Assembly: GCF_000397205.1 (NCBI RefSeq)
Contig: NC_021237.1
Location: 3,039,001 to 3,103,000 of the forward strand
Origin: Pseudomonas protegens CHA0
Lineage (GTDB): Bacteria > Pseudomonadota > Gammaproteobacteria > Pseudomonadales > Pseudomonadaceae
Reading direction: 5' to 3'
Length of the DNA: 64,000 bases
Part shown: in pieces, positions 45,311 to 54,160 of the stretch
Layout: each line of letters starts with the position of its first letter
Position numbering within the stretch: the stretch's first letter is position 1
Notes under the pieces: generated by a model
The model's input: the letters and a program-made list of their open reading frames with translations, nothing else
What the model was told of the DNA's origin: nothing
The model's database searches: none
Position numbers and translations under genes: made by a program

Positions 45311-46521
45311 GCCGCCTGCGCATCGGCCTGCCGCCCCTGGATTTGTTGCTCGGCACCGAGCAGCCGCAGCAGTGCCGAGTGGATTTTGCAAGGCTCGATC
45401 GCGGCGGGCGGGTCACGGATACCGGTTGCTGTGCCCTGGGCCAGCTGGGGTTGCCGGGCAAGGGTGACAAGCCGCCCGCAGTGGAGTGTTTCCTGCACCC
45501 ACTGGACAGCCTGCTGACCCAGATCCCATTGCCGCAATTGCCCGCTGCGCGGATCAAGGCCGCGGTGGCCTGCGCTGCCCAGGCGCTGATCCTCGGCCCC
45601 AGTGAACAGATGCATGTGGCCCACGGCCCCCGCGATGCAGAGGGCCAGGTGGCGCTGAGCTGGCTGCCCCGGGAACGCCTGCAGGCCCTGGGGCGGCTGC
45701 TGGAGCAGGCCGGGTTGAAGCTCGCCGGCCTGTACCCGGCGCCCTACGCCTTGCCGGTGCCGCCCCCGGGGCAGGTCAACCTGTGCCTGCTGGACGAACA
45801 GTTGCTGGTGCGCCAGAGCACCACCCAGGGCAGCGTGCAGCCCCTGGTGGCCGAGACCCTGGAGCAGTTGCGCGCCAGCGCCAGCGAGCTGTGCTGGATC
45901 GGCGAAGTGCCAGCGCTGCCGGGGCAACCATTGCCAGCGCCAGAATCCCTGCCGGCGCAATTGCGCTGGAGCGGCACGCCGCCTTCCTGGGGCCTGCACA
46001 GCGGCGCGCTGGCCGGCACCCGCGCCCCCCAGGGCTGGGGCCGGGCCCTGGGCTGCTGTGCCCTGGCGGTGGCGGTCTGGGTGCTGGGCCTGAACCTGTA
46101 CGCCGCCCGCGAGGCAGAGCAGGGGCAGCGGCTCAAGGCGCAGATGAGCCAGCGGGTGAAGCAGGTATTCCCCGAATTGCCGGTGGTGCTCAACCCGCTG
46201 CAACAGGCTCGCCAGCAACTGGCGGCGCGCCAGAGCGGCGCTGCGGTGGACCCGAGCCAGGGCTTCGCCCACCTGCTGGCCCAGGCGGGGCTGGCCATGC
46301 CGTTCATGGTGGGCAGCGTGCAAAGCCTGGAGTTTTCCGGGCAGCGCTTGCAGCTCCAATTGTTGCCAGACACCCCGAAAACCGCCGACAGCGCCTGGCA
46401 GGGGGCCCTGATCCAGGCCGGCTACAGCGTCCAGGCCCAGGGCAATGGCTGGAGCCTGGCCCCGGGGCAGGCTCCAGCCGAAGAGAGCACAGCCGAGGCA
46501 ACGGGAGAAGACAATGAATAA
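45307..46521 (+). CDS. hxcY: Type II secretion assembly-platform protein GspL (HxcY)
   Basis: 404 residues: cytosolic actin-like domain (about 1-240), one membrane helix (LGCCALAVAVWVLGLNLYAA), then a periplasmic ferredoxin-like domain. It anchors the ATPase HxcR to the inner-membrane platform. Coupled to hxcX (4-bp overlap) and to hxcZ (8-bp overlap). Confidence 0.88.
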   Translation: MSRLRIGLPPLDLLLGTEQPQQCRVDFARLDRGGRVTDTGCCALGQLGLPGKGDKPPAVECFLHPLDSLLTQIPLPQLPAARIKAAVACAAQALILGPSEQMHVAHGPRDAEGQVALSWLPRERLQALGRLLEQAGLKLAGLYPAPYALPVPPPGQVNLCLLDEQLLVRQSTTQGSVQPLVAETLEQLRASASELCWIGEVPALPGQPLPAPESLPAQLRWSGTPPSWGLHSGALAGTRAPQGWGRALGCCALAVAVWVLGLNLYAAREAEQGQRLKAQMSQRVKQVFPELPVVLNPLQQARQQLAARQSGAAVDPSQGFAHLLAQAGLAMPFMVGSVQSLEFSGQRLQLQLLPDTPKTADSAWQGALIQAGYSVQAQGNGWSLAPGQAPAEESTAEATGEDNE

Positions 46522-47080
46522 GGCCATGCTGGCGCCGTATCGGGCGCGCTGGTCGCGCCTGCGGGCCCAGGCCCTGGGCCACTGGAACGGCCTGGCCCTG
46601 CGGGAAAAGCGCTTGCTGGGGGCCACTGCCCTGGGGTTGCTGGGGCTGTTGCTGTGGTTGCTGCTGATCCAGCCGCCGCTGAAGAAGATCGACTACTGGC
46701 AAGCCGAGACACCCAAGCTGCGCTCCCAGGCCGAGGCCCTGGAAGTGCTGCTGCACGAGGTCGCGGCAGGCCCTCGCAATGCCCCGGGCGAAAGCCTGGA
46801 ACAGGCCCTGCGCCAGGCCCTGGATGCGGCCGGGCTCCAGGGCCGCTACCAGTTGCAACACGCGGATCAAGCCGGCCCCGAGAGCTGGCGGTTGACCTTT
46901 GAGCAGGCCCCGGCGGATGCCGTGGTCGGCTGGCTGCTGGGGGCTCCCCGGCAGTTTTCACTGCAGGTGGTGGAGGCTCGTCTGCAACGCGCAGACGCGG
47001 CCGCCGCCCAAGACTCGGCAGGCACACTGTCCGGGACCGTTCGCATGGATCAGGCGCAGGGCGCTAAGGAAGCTTCATGA
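46514..47080 (+). CDS. hxcZ: Type II secretion component GspM (HxcZ)
   Basis: 188 residues: short cytosolic start, membrane helix (LLGATALGLLGLLLWLLLIQPPL, about 34-56), periplasmic domain. ATG 46514 lies inside the end of hxcY. Partner of GspL in the platform. The end overlaps hxcQ by 4 bp. Confidence 0.87.
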   Translation: MNKAMLAPYRARWSRLRAQALGHWNGLALREKRLLGATALGLLGLLLWLLLIQPPLKKIDYWQAETPKLRSQAEALEVLLHEVAAGPRNAPGESLEQALRQALDAAGLQGRYQLQHADQAGPESWRLTFEQAPADAVVGWLLGAPRQFSLQVVEARLQRADAAAAQDSAGTLSGTVRMDQAQGAKEAS

Positions 47081-49461
47081 AGTGGTCAGGTTCCAACTAC
47101 GTGCGCCAGTGTCGCAAGGCCGCACCTTTTCTGCTGCTGGCGCTGGGGGCTTGCAGCAACACCACCTCCACCACGCCGCCGCCCTTGCTGGTGGACAGCG
47201 AGCTGGGCCAGCCCCTGGCCGACACCCGGCGCAGCGGCGATCTGCTGGCGGACCGCGAGCGCTTGCAGGCGCAACAGGCGCAACGGCCGAAAGTCCTGCA
47301 CCCGGTGACCAGCAGCAGCCGCGCCCAGGGCACGTCGCGCAGCACCAGCGTGCCGCGCAGTCCTCTGGGGGACCAGCCGGTGCAACTGAACTTCGTCGAC
47401 GCCGATATCCAGGCGGTGGTGCGCGCGCTGTCCCGTTCCACCGGCCAGCAGTTCCTGGTGGACCCACGGGTCAAGGGCAACCTGACCCTGGTCAGCGAAG
47501 GCCAGGTGCCGGCGCACCAGGCCTACGACATGCTGCTGGCGGCCCTGCGCATGCAGGGTTTCTCCGTGGTGGACGTGGGCGGGGTGGCCCAGGTGGTGCC
47601 CGAAGCCGACGCCAAGCTGCTGGGCGGGCCGATCTACAGCGCCGACAAGCCGGCGGGCAACGGCATGCTGACCCGCACCTTCCGCCTGCAATATGAAAAT
47701 GCGGTGAACCTGATTCCGGTGCTGCGGCCCATCGTCTCGCCGAACAACCCGATCAATGCCTACCCGGGCAACAACACCATCGTGGTCACCGACTACGCGG
47801 AGAACCTGCAGCGGGTGGCGCAGATCATCAACGGCATCGACACCCCGAGCGCCATCGACACCGATGTGGTGGCGGTGCAGAACGGCATCGCCGTGGACAT
47901 CGCCACCATGGTCGCCGAACTGCTGGAAACCCAGGGCGCCGACCAGACCCAGAAGATCAGCGTGATCGGCGACCCGCGCTCCAACTCCATCATCATCCGC
48001 GCCGGCAGTCCGGAGCGCACCGAACTGGCGCGCAACCTGATCTACAAACTGGACAACGCCCAGAGCAACCCCAGCAACCTGCACGTGGTGTACCTGCGCA
48101 ACGCCCAGGCCGGCAAGCTGGCCCAGGCCCTGCGCGGGCTGCTCACCGGGGAAAGCGACAGCGCCGGCAGCGACGGCGCCCGGGCCATGCTCAGCGGCAT
48201 GGGCGGCAACAGCCAGGGCGCCCAGGGAGCGAGCCAGAACAGCAGCGGCACGCCCACCGCCAGTGGCAACCTCAACAACAGCAGCAGCGGCAGTGGTGCC
48301 TACGGCCAGGGCAGCAGCGCCGGCCAGGGCGGCACGGGCCAGCAGAATGACCAGAACACCGCCTTCAGTGCCGGTGGCGTGACCATCCAGGCCGATGCCA
48401 CCACCAACACCTTGCTGATCTCGGCGCCGGACCCGCTGTACCGCAACCTGCGGGAGGTCATCGACCAGCTCGACCAGCGTCGCGCCCAGGTGGTGATCGA
48501 GAGCCTGATCGTCGAAGTCAGCGAAGACGATGCCAGCGAGTTCGGCGTGCAGTGGCAGGCCGGCAATCTCGCCGGGCGCGGCGGCTTTGGCGGGGTCAAC
48601 CTCGGCGGCAGCGGGCTGGTGGGCACGCCGGCGAGCAAGACCAGCATCGACGTGTTGCCCAAGGGCCTGAACGTCGGCGTGGTCAACGGCACGGTGGACA
48701 TCCCGGGGATCGGCAAGGTGCTGGACCTCAAGGTCCTGGCCCGGGCCCTGAAGAGCAAGGGCGGCACCAACGTGTTGTCGACGCCCAACCTGTTGACCCT
48801 GGACAACGAGGCGGCGAGCATCTTCGTCGGCCAGACCATTCCCTTCGTCACCGGCAGCTATGTGACCGGCGGTGGCGGCACCAGCAACAACCCGTTCCAG
48901 ACCGTGCAGCGTGAAGAGGTGGGCCTGAAGCTCAATGTGCGGCCGCAGATCTCCGAAGGCGGCACGGTGAAGCTGGATATCTACCAGGAGGTCAGCAGCG
49001 TCGACCAGCGGGCTTCGGTGGACGCCGGCACCGTGACCAACAAGCGGGCGATCGACACCAGCATCCTGCTGGATGACGGGCAGATCATGGTGCTCGGCGG
49101 CCTGCTGCAGGACGGCTACAGCCAGAGCAACGACGCAGTGCCGTGGCTGTCGAACATCCCCGGGCTCGGGGTGCTGTTTCGCAACGACAAGCGCAGCGTG
49201 ACCAAGACCAACCTGATGGTGTTCCTGCGGCCCTATATCATTCGCGACAGTGGCGCGGGGCGCAGCATTACCCTCAATCGCTATGACTTCATGCGCCGGG
49301 TACAGGGCCAGTTGCAGCCGGAGCGCAGTTGGGTGATGCCGGATATCCAGGCGCCGCAACTGCCGGCGGCGAGCAAGGCGATCCCCGGGGCAGTGCCGGT
49401 GTCCCTGCAGGGCGTACCGCAGACGCCGCGGGCGCCGATTCGCGCGGTGCCGGTGCAATGA
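47077..49461 (+). CDS. hxcQ: Type II secretion lipo-secretin GspD (HxcQ)
   Basis: 794 residues. N-terminal lipoprotein signal with lipobox LGAC (Cys26, followed by Ser, so outer-membrane sorting), N0-N3 domains, a Gly/Ser/Asn/Gln-rich loop at about 376-428, and the secretin C-domain ([24 protein letters not shown], then the secretin signature region [16 protein letters not shown]). A lipid-anchored, self-piloting secretin is what was described for P. aeruginosa HxcQ, and no separate pilotin gene is present here. Followed by a REPIN before hxcR. Confidence 0.93.
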   Translation: MKWSGSNYVRQCRKAAPFLLLALGACSNTTSTTPPPLLVDSELGQPLADTRRSGDLLADRERLQAQQAQRPKVLHPVTSSSRAQGTSRSTSVPRSPLGDQPVQLNFVDADIQAVVRALSRSTGQQFLVDPRVKGNLTLVSEGQVPAHQAYDMLLAALRMQGFSVVDVGGVAQVVPEADAKLLGGPIYSADKPAGNGMLTRTFRLQYENAVNLIPVLRPIVSPNNPINAYPGNNTIVVTDYAENLQRVAQIINGIDTPSAIDTDVVAVQNGIAVDIATMVAELLETQGADQTQKISVIGDPRSNSIIIRAGSPERTELARNLIYKLDNAQSNPSNLHVVYLRNAQAGKLAQALRGLLTGESDSAGSDGARAMLSGMGGNSQGAQGASQNSSGTPTASGNLNNSSSGSGAYGQGSSAGQGGTGQQNDQNTAFSAGGVTIQADATTNTLLISAPDPLYRNLREVIDQLDQRRAQVVIESLIVEVSEDDASEFGVQWQAGNLAGRGGFGGVNLGGSGLVGTPASKTSIDVLPKGLNVGVVNGTVDIPGIGKVLDLKVLARALKSKGGTNVLSTPNLLTLDNEAASIFVGQTIPFVTGSYVTGGGGTSNNPFQTVQREEVGLKLNVRPQISEGGTVKLDIYQEVSSVDQRASVDAGTVTNKRAIDTSILLDDGQIMVLGGLLQDGYSQSNDAVPWLSNIPGLGVLFRNDKRSVTKTNLMVFLRPYIIRDSGAGRSITLNRYDFMRRVQGQLQPERSWVMPDIQAPQLPAASKAIPGAVPVSLQGVPQTPRAPIRAVPVQ

Positions 49462-49502
49462 ACGGGGCAAAGGGGCCCCAAATCCGGGCTGCCAAGCCCT
49501 TC

Positions 49503-49585
49503 GTAGGCACCGGCTTGCCGGCGAAGCGGCCCGTGGATCGGGCGCTGATCTTGCTGGCGCCTGCGCTGGCAAACCGGCGCCTTAT
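49503..49585. repeat. REP doublet (REPIN) 7
   Basis: Inverted REP pair, left arm GCCGGCTTGCCGGC, right arm diverged (GCGCTGGCAAACCGGC). It lies in the 220-bp gap between hxcQ and hxcR, inside the hxc gene run. Confidence 0.85.
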
Positions 49586-49681
49586 GGGGGATGCCCCCAT
49601 TCATTTCCAGGCCGGCGGGCATCGCGGGTTTCACCGTGGCAGCCCACGCAATGGCGCCGCACCCCACAAGGAGCCACAGCC

Positions 49682-51103
49682 ATGACCACCCAGTTGCCCT
49701 ACGCCTGGGCCAAGTCCCAGCGCATCCTCCTGCGCCACACCGAGCAGGGCGCGGTGCTGCTGGTGTGCCCCTCGACGCCTGGCTGGTCCATCAGCGAAGC
49801 CCGCCGCCAGTTCGGCCCGGCGCGCCTGGAGCGGATTCGCGACGAGGAACTCGACGGCCTGCTGGCCACCGCCTACGCCGACACCGGCAGCGCAGCAGCG
49901 GTGGTCGGGGCGGCGGAGAACGAGGTGGACCTGGACCGCCTGATGCAGGACATGCCGGAAATCACCGACCTGCTGGACACCCAGGACGGCGCCCCGGTGA
50001 TCCGCATGATCAACGCCTTGCTCACCCAGGCCGCGCGGGACGAGGCCAGCGATATCCATATCGAACCCTTCGAGACCCATTCGGTGGTGCGCTACCGGGT
50101 CGACGGCACCCTGCGCGACGTGGTGTCGCCACGCAAGGCGCTGCACGGCGCGCTGGTGTCGCGGATCAAGATCATGGCCCAGCTGGACATCGCCGAAAAA
50201 CGCCTGCCCCAGGACGGGCGCATCGCCCTGCGGGTGGCCGGGCGGCCCATCGATATCCGTGTGTCCACGGTGCCCACCGGGCATGGCGAGCGGGTGGTGA
50301 TGCGCCTGCTGGACAAGCAGGCCGGGCGCCTGCAACTGGAGACCCTGGGCATGGACCCGGACCTCCTGGCGCGCCTGGATACCCTGATCCGCCAGCCCCA
50401 CGGCATCGTCCTGGTCACCGGGCCCACCGGCAGCGGCAAGACCACCAGCCTCTACGCGGCCCTGGCCCGGCTGGATGCCAGCACCAGCAATATCCTCACC
50501 GTCGAGGACCCGGTGGAATACGACCTGCCGGGCATCAGCCAGATCCAGGTCAACGCCAAGATCGACATGACCTTCGCCCTGGCCCTGCGGGCGATCCTGC
50601 GCCAGGACCCGGACATCATCATGATCGGCGAGATCCGCGACCTGGAGACCGCGCAGATCGCGGTCCAGGCCTCGCTCACCGGGCACCTGGTGCTGGCGAC
50701 CCTGCACACCAACGACGCGGTATCGGCGGTCAACCGCCTGATCGACATGGGGGTGGAGCCGTTTCTCCTGGCCTCGTCGATGCTCGGGGTGCTGGCCCAG
50801 CGCCTGGTGCGGCGCCTGTGCAGCCAGTGCAAGGAGCAGGACCCGGCCAACCCCGGCACCTGGCGCCCGGTGGGCTGCCCGGCCTGCAACCACATCGGCT
50901 ACAGCGGGCGAACCGGGATCCATGAGCTGTTCTGCATCGATGACGATGTGCGCAGCCTGATCCACCAGGGCGCCGAGGAGCAGGCCCTGCGTGCCGCCGC
51001 GCGCCGGGCCGGGATGTTCAGCATGCGCGAAGACGGCGAACGCTGGGTGCGCAGCGGCGCCACCGCGCCGGAAGAAATCCTGCGTGTGACACGGGACGCC
51101 TGA
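49682..51103 (+). CDS. hxcR: Type II secretion ATPase GspE (HxcR)
   Basis: 473 residues. Walker A GPTGSGKT at 247-254 (K253), Asp box [17 protein letters not shown], Walker [11 protein letters not shown], His box [14 protein letters not shown], and a tetracysteine zinc site C380/C383/C399/C402. It powers pseudopilus assembly at the inner membrane. AAGGAG precedes ATG 49682. It lies 220 bp after hxcQ and abuts hxcS (1-bp overlap). Confidence 0.94.
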   Translation: MTTQLPYAWAKSQRILLRHTEQGAVLLVCPSTPGWSISEARRQFGPARLERIRDEELDGLLATAYADTGSAAAVVGAAENEVDLDRLMQDMPEITDLLDTQDGAPVIRMINALLTQAARDEASDIHIEPFETHSVVRYRVDGTLRDVVSPRKALHGALVSRIKIMAQLDIAEKRLPQDGRIALRVAGRPIDIRVSTVPTGHGERVVMRLLDKQAGRLQLETLGMDPDLLARLDTLIRQPHGIVLVTGPTGSGKTTSLYAALARLDASTSNILTVEDPVEYDLPGISQIQVNAKIDMTFALALRAILRQDPDIIMIGEIRDLETAQIAVQASLTGHLVLATLHTNDAVSAVNRLIDMGVEPFLLASSMLGVLAQRLVRRLCSQCKEQDPANPGTWRPVGCPACNHIGYSGRTGIHELFCIDDDVRSLIHQGAEEQALRAAARRAGMFSMREDGERWVRSGATAPEEILRVTRDA

Positions 51104-52314
51104 TGAATCGCTATCGCTATGAAGCCGCCGACGCCCTCGGCAAGATCGAATCCGGGCACCTGGAAGCCGACAGCCAGGGTGCGGCCTTCGCCAGCCTGCG
51201 CAGCCGCGGCCTGACCGCCTTGCTGGTACAGCTCGATGGCAACGGCGGCGACGGCGGAGCAGGGGGGCTGCTGCGCCCCAGGCTCTCGGACAACGACCTG
51301 GCCTGGGCCACCCGCCAGCTGGCCAGCCTGCTGGGGGCCAGCCTGCCGCTGGAGGCCGCGCTGAGCGCCACGGTGGAGCAGGCCGAGCGCAAGCACATCG
51401 CCCAGACCCTGAGCGCGGTGCGCGCGGATGTGCGCAGCGGCATGCGCCTGGCCGAGGCCCTGGCGGCGCGGCCCAGGGATTTTCCGGAGATCTACCGGGC
51501 GCTGATTGCCGCCGGCGAAGAGTCCGGCGACCTGGCCCAGGTCATGGAGCGGCTGGCGGACTACATCGAAGAGCGCAACGGCCTGCGGGGCAAGATCCTC
51601 ACCGCCTTTATCTACCCGGGGGTGGTGGGGCTGGTGTCCATCGGCATCGTGATCTTCCTGCTCAGCTATGTGGTGCCTCAGGTGGTCAGTGCCTTCTCCC
51701 AGGCGCGCCAGGACCTGCCGGGGCTGACCCTGGCCATGCTCAATGCCAGTGATTTCATCCGTGCCTGGGGCGGCCTGTGCTTTGCCGCCATGGTCGCCGG
51801 GTTCTGGGGCTGGCGGGTGTACCTGCGCAACCCCCGGGCGCGCTTGAACTGGCACAGCCGGATCCTGCGCCTGCCGCTGATCGGGCGCTTTGTCCTGGGG
51901 CTGAACACCGCGCGTTTTGCCTCGACCCTGGCGATCCTCGGCAGCGCCGGGGTGCCTTTGTTGCGGGCCCTGGAAGCGGCGCGCCAGACCCTGTCCAACG
52001 ACCGCCTGAGCCAGAGCGTGAGCGAGGCCACGGCCAAGGTGCGCGAAGGCGCCAACCTGGCGGCGGCGCTGCGGGTGGAGAAAGTCTTTCCGCCGGTGCT
52101 GATCCACCTGATCGCCAGCGGCGAGAAGACCGGCGCCTTGCCGCCGATGCTGGAACGGGCGGCGCAGACCCTGTCGCGGGATATCGAGCGTCGGGCCATG
52201 GGCATGACCGCCTTGCTCGAACCCTTGATGATCGTGGTGATGGGCGGTGTGGTGCTGGTGATCGTGATGGCGGTACTGCTGCCGATCATCGAGATCAACC
52301 AACTGGTCACCTGA
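51103..52314 (+). CDS. hxcS: Type II secretion inner-membrane platform protein GspF (HxcS)
   Basis: 403 residues with the family start [24 protein letters not shown], two GspF domains (LASLLGASLPLEAALSA... and ARFASTLAILGSAGVPLLRALEA), and three membrane helices. Last hxc gene. With it the set C, D, E, F, G, H, I, J, K, L, M is complete; gspN and gspO are absent. Confidence 0.94.
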   Translation: MNRYRYEAADALGKIESGHLEADSQGAAFASLRSRGLTALLVQLDGNGGDGGAGGLLRPRLSDNDLAWATRQLASLLGASLPLEAALSATVEQAERKHIAQTLSAVRADVRSGMRLAEALAARPRDFPEIYRALIAAGEESGDLAQVMERLADYIEERNGLRGKILTAFIYPGVVGLVSIGIVIFLLSYVVPQVVSAFSQARQDLPGLTLAMLNASDFIRAWGGLCFAAMVAGFWGWRVYLRNPRARLNWHSRILRLPLIGRFVLGLNTARFASTLAILGSAGVPLLRALEAARQTLSNDRLSQSVSEATAKVREGANLAAALRVEKVFPPVLIHLIASGEKTGALPPMLERAAQTLSRDIERRAMGMTALLEPLMIVVMGGVVLVIVMAVLLPIIEINQLVT

Positions 52315-52361
52315 ACCGCACAACCCGACCTGACCCGGTCCGGCCCGGTCTGGCCCGGTCC

Positions 52362-52443
52362 GTAGGCGCTGGCTTGCCAGCGAAGGCGTCGGCAGCGGCG
52401 ATGCAAGGCTGGCGGGCCTCTTCGCCGGCAAGCCGGCTCCTAC
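52362..52443. repeat. REP doublet (REPIN) 8
   Basis: Inverted REP pair, left arm GCTGGCTTGCCAGC, right arm GCCGGC type, just after hxcS. Immediately before it are three short direct copies of a GGCCCGGTC-like unit (about 52334-52361). Confidence 0.9.
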
Positions 52444-52856
52444 GAGAGCGAAGCGGTGGTCCGAAGCACAGGGCAGGGCAGCCATAAAATTTCGCGCCGC
52501 CTGCCTCACTCCCGACCGGGCAACGGGCCAACCTCGGGTTCCTCGTTCTGTCATGTTCAGACCCGGTGGCCAGCCCCCTCGGCGCTTGCAGGGCAATGCC
52601 GCTTCCAGCCCCGGCAACCTGGCGGTCATTTTCCCGGGAAAGGCGCGAAAACCTCCGGCAAACACCCGAGAATCTTTTGCAAAAACAGCTGCTTTCTCCC
52701 GAGGTTTTTTCCTTTATCTGTCACCGGAAACTGCGAACTTCTCTCCCCATGGCCTCACCCATCAAGCCGTCTGGATCAAGGCTTCTGGCCCGAGTGCCAT
52801 GGCGTCATGCAAGAGCTATTCACCCAACGTACGAACACGACGAAAGGAGATTCTTC
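52444..52856 (+). promoter_or_regulatory. Long upstream region of the first DING gene
   Basis: 413 bp without a supported gene. The ORFs that read through it are extensions of the DING frame without ribosome sites. It contains the composite motif at 52696-52724 and a good AAAGGAGA ribosome site at the end. A long leader of about 130 bases would follow any promoter at the motif. Confidence 0.6.
52696..52724 (+). promoter_or_regulatory. Composite motif with a Pho-like box upstream of the first DING gene
   Basis: CTCCCGAGG, six T, CCTTTAT, then CTGTCAC. The 18 bases 52707-52724 (TTTTCCTTTATCTGTCAC) match the Pho box CTGTCAT-N4-CTGTCAC well in the right half and partly in the left. The same CTCCCGAGG-T-run and 13-base spacing occur upstream of hxcT. 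Confidence 0.5.
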
Positions 52857-54035
52857 ATGTTTAAGCGCAACGTTCTCGCGGCATCCCTGACCCTGGCTGC
52901 CCTGTGCTCGGCACAGGCTGCAATGGCTGATATCAACGGCGGTGGCGCAACCCTGCCACAACCGCTGTACCAGACCGCTGGCGTACTGACCGCCGGCTTC
53001 GCTCCCTACATCGGCGTAGGCAGCGGCAACGGCAAGGCTGCCTTCCTGAACAACGACTACACCAAGTTCGTGGCCGGCACCACTGGCAAGAACGTGCACT
53101 GGGCCGGTAGCGATTCCAAGCTCAGCGCAGCAGAGCTCAAAGGTTATCAAGACAATCACCAAGCGGCCTGGGGCAAGCTGATCCAGGTGCCTTCGGTAGC
53201 CACTTCGGTTGCCGTTCCATTCAACAAGGCCGGCACTGCTGCCGTTAACCTGAGCGTCAACGACCTGTGCGGCGTGTTCTCGGGCCGTGTTTCCGACTGG
53301 AGCCAGATTGCAGGTTCGGGCCGTACCGGCGCCATCACCGTGGTTTACCGCAATGAAAGCAGCGGCACCACCGAGCTGTTCACCCGCTTCCTGAACGCCA
53401 AGTGCGCCGAGACCGGCACCTTCGCCGTGACCACCAACTTCGCTTCCAGCTACTCCGGCGGCCTGCCTGCCGGTGCGGTTGCCGCTGTTACCAGCCAAGG
53501 CGTCATGGACGCGCTGAACGCTGGCGACGGTCGCATCACCTACATGAGCCCGGACTACGCCGCGCCGACCCTGGCCGGCCTGGACGACGCTACCAAGGTG
53601 GCCAAGGTGGCTGGCGTTTCCCCGGCGCCTGCCAACGTTTCCTCGGCTATCGCCGCGGTTGCCGTGCCTGATACCACTGTTCGTGGCGACCAGAACCTGT
53701 GGGTTCCTGTCTTCACTTCCCAGGCCAACATCGACGCCAACCCAAGCGACAAGAGCCTGCGCCTGTACCCAACCAGCGGTTACCCAATCCTGGGCTTCAC
53801 CAACCTGATCTTCAGCCAGTGCTACGCCGACGCTAACCAGACTTCGCAAGTACGGGCTTTCTTCAGCCGTCACTACGGTGCCCTGGTGAACAACGACACC
53901 GCCATCAACAACAACCGCTTCGTGCCTCTGCCAGCTGCCTGGAAAACCGCAGTACGTGACTCGTTCGTCACTGCCTCCAGCGGCCTGAGCATCGGTAACG
54001 CCAGCGTCTGCAACGCCATCGGCCGTCCGCTGTAA
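52857..54035 (+). CDS. Secreted DING-type phosphate-binding protein 1
   Basis: 392 residues. Signal peptide of 24 ending AMA, then mature DINGGGATLP, the hallmark of DING proteins (PstS superfamily, high-affinity phosphate binding). Expected phosphate ligands are present: T8 and L9, S32, D62 in AGSDSKLS, and the SGTTELFTR loop. In P. aeruginosa the DING protein LapA is exported by the Hxc system and shows phosphatase activity, and this gene lies right after hxcS. The codon use is richer in GCT, GGT, GTT and CCA than the neighbours, as in highly expressed genes. A strong terminator follows, so expression is separate from DING 2. Confidence 0.93.
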   Translation: MFKRNVLAASLTLAALCSAQAAMADINGGGATLPQPLYQTAGVLTAGFAPYIGVGSGNGKAAFLNNDYTKFVAGTTGKNVHWAGSDSKLSAAELKGYQDNHQAAWGKLIQVPSVATSVAVPFNKAGTAAVNLSVNDLCGVFSGRVSDWSQIAGSGRTGAITVVYRNESSGTTELFTRFLNAKCAETGTFAVTTNFASSYSGGLPAGAVAAVTSQGVMDALNAGDGRITYMSPDYAAPTLAGLDDATKVAKVAGVSPAPANVSSAIAAVAVPDTTVRGDQNLWVPVFTSQANIDANPSDKSLRLYPTSGYPILGFTNLIFSQCYADANQTSQVRAFFSRHYGALVNNDTAINNNRFVPLPAAWKTAVRDSFVTASSGLSIGNASVCNAIGRPL

Positions 54036-54065
54036 CTTTCGCGTCCGATACCTGCAGCACCCGGA

Positions 54066-54098
54066 TCAGCAACGGTTTCGACCGTTGCTGATTTTTTT
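54066..54098 (+). terminator. Intrinsic terminator after the first DING gene
   Basis: Perfect stem TCAGCAACGG / CCGTTGCTGA with loop TTTCGA and a seven-T tail, 30 bp after the stop codon. Confidence 0.95.
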
Positions 54099-54160
54099 CA
54101 TGCTCGGCACAACGGTCCGGCACGAGTGCTCGCCCGTCCTGATACGACAGGAGTCATGTC

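Noticed and set aside
52566..52856. Longer N-terminal reading of the first DING protein
   Set aside because: The signal peptide and AAAGGAG site define ATG 52857; the extension would mask the signal peptide.
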